NCBI RefSeq assembly: GCF_001186125.1
Contig: NW_014040542.1
Span: 85,830 to 120,775 of the forward strand
Length of the DNA stretch: 34,946 bases
From: Sphaeroforma arctica JP610
Taxonomy: Eukaryota > Opisthokonta > Ichthyosporea > Ichthyophonida
Reading direction: 5' to 3'
Part shown: piece after piece, positions 34,709-34,946 of the stretch
Layout: every line of letters starts with the position of its first letter
How positions within the stretch are numbered: position 1 is the first letter of the stretch
Translations under genes and position numbers: made by a program
The notes under the pieces: model-generated
What the model saw: only the letters and a program-made list of their open reading frames with translations
What the model was told of the DNA's origin: nothing
Databases searched by the model: none

Positions 34709-34946
34709 GTGAGTAAGCATTTTTGTTTCGATATCAGCCGGATTGATTGTACTATTGCCGCCCAGATCAAACGATATTCTCTGAGCACAAGCATTCTCCC
34801 AGCACAAACCTCACCGTGGTCACTGAACTGTGTACACCCGACATAGGAGTGCACCTCAAATTTTACTACATACTATTGTCGTTTTCTTCAGATCAATAAT
34901 TTTATTCTATATACATATTTTGTCACATCACAAACACACACACACA

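Overview
The window looks like nuclear DNA of an intron-rich eukaryote. The genes are split by GT-AG introns of roughly 100 to 1000 bases, and intergenic DNA is AT-rich with microsatellites and minisatellites. The mix of an ADAM10/17-type metalloprotease, WDR26/Gid7, a SMYD-type SET-MYND protein and a cis-prenyltransferase would fit a unicellular relative of animals (for example an ichthyosporean). That placement is inference; nothing in the sequence names the species.

Layout. (1) 2-3186, +: 3' part of a WDR26/Gid7-like WD40 gene, five visible exons. (2) 3187-5293: no recognisable gene; a TA microsatellite. (3) 5294-8263, -: five exons of a GH79 (heparanase/beta-glucuronidase type) glycosidase with both catalytic glutamates. 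(4) 8572-12754, -: thirteen exons of an ADAM10/17-like protein (signal peptide to cysteine-rich domain) with Ser in place of the catalytic Glu, one frame break in exon 8, and no transmembrane exon. (5) 15479-16726, -: SET-MYND gene. (6) 17621-26540, +: complete 17-exon ADAM10/17-like gene with intact HExxHxxGxxH, transmembrane segment and long cytoplasmic tail. (7) 27610-29781, -: large single-exon SAM-dependent methyltransferase of the PCC-motif class. (8) 30304-31047: inverted repeat with arms of about 145 bp, followed by an 8-bp satellite of about 21 copies. (9) 31048-34486: AT-rich DNA with a degenerate tandem duplication. (10) 34487 onward, +: first exon of a DHDDS-like cis-prenyltransferase, cut by the window edge.

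The most interesting region is 5.3-26.5 kb. Two ADAM paralogs lie in opposite orientation with matching intron phases. The + copy is a normal membrane ADAM. The - copy has lost the catalytic Glu and the membrane exons, and its last recognisable exon ends in phase 0 only 308 bases before a phase-0 GH79 exon that has no visible start codon. The simplest splice model joins them as a secreted ADAM-like/GH79 chimera of about 1281 residues. Alternatives are a read-through end for the ADAM, and a separate GH79 gene whose first exon I could not find. The frame break, if real, would stop a fused product before the glycosidase.
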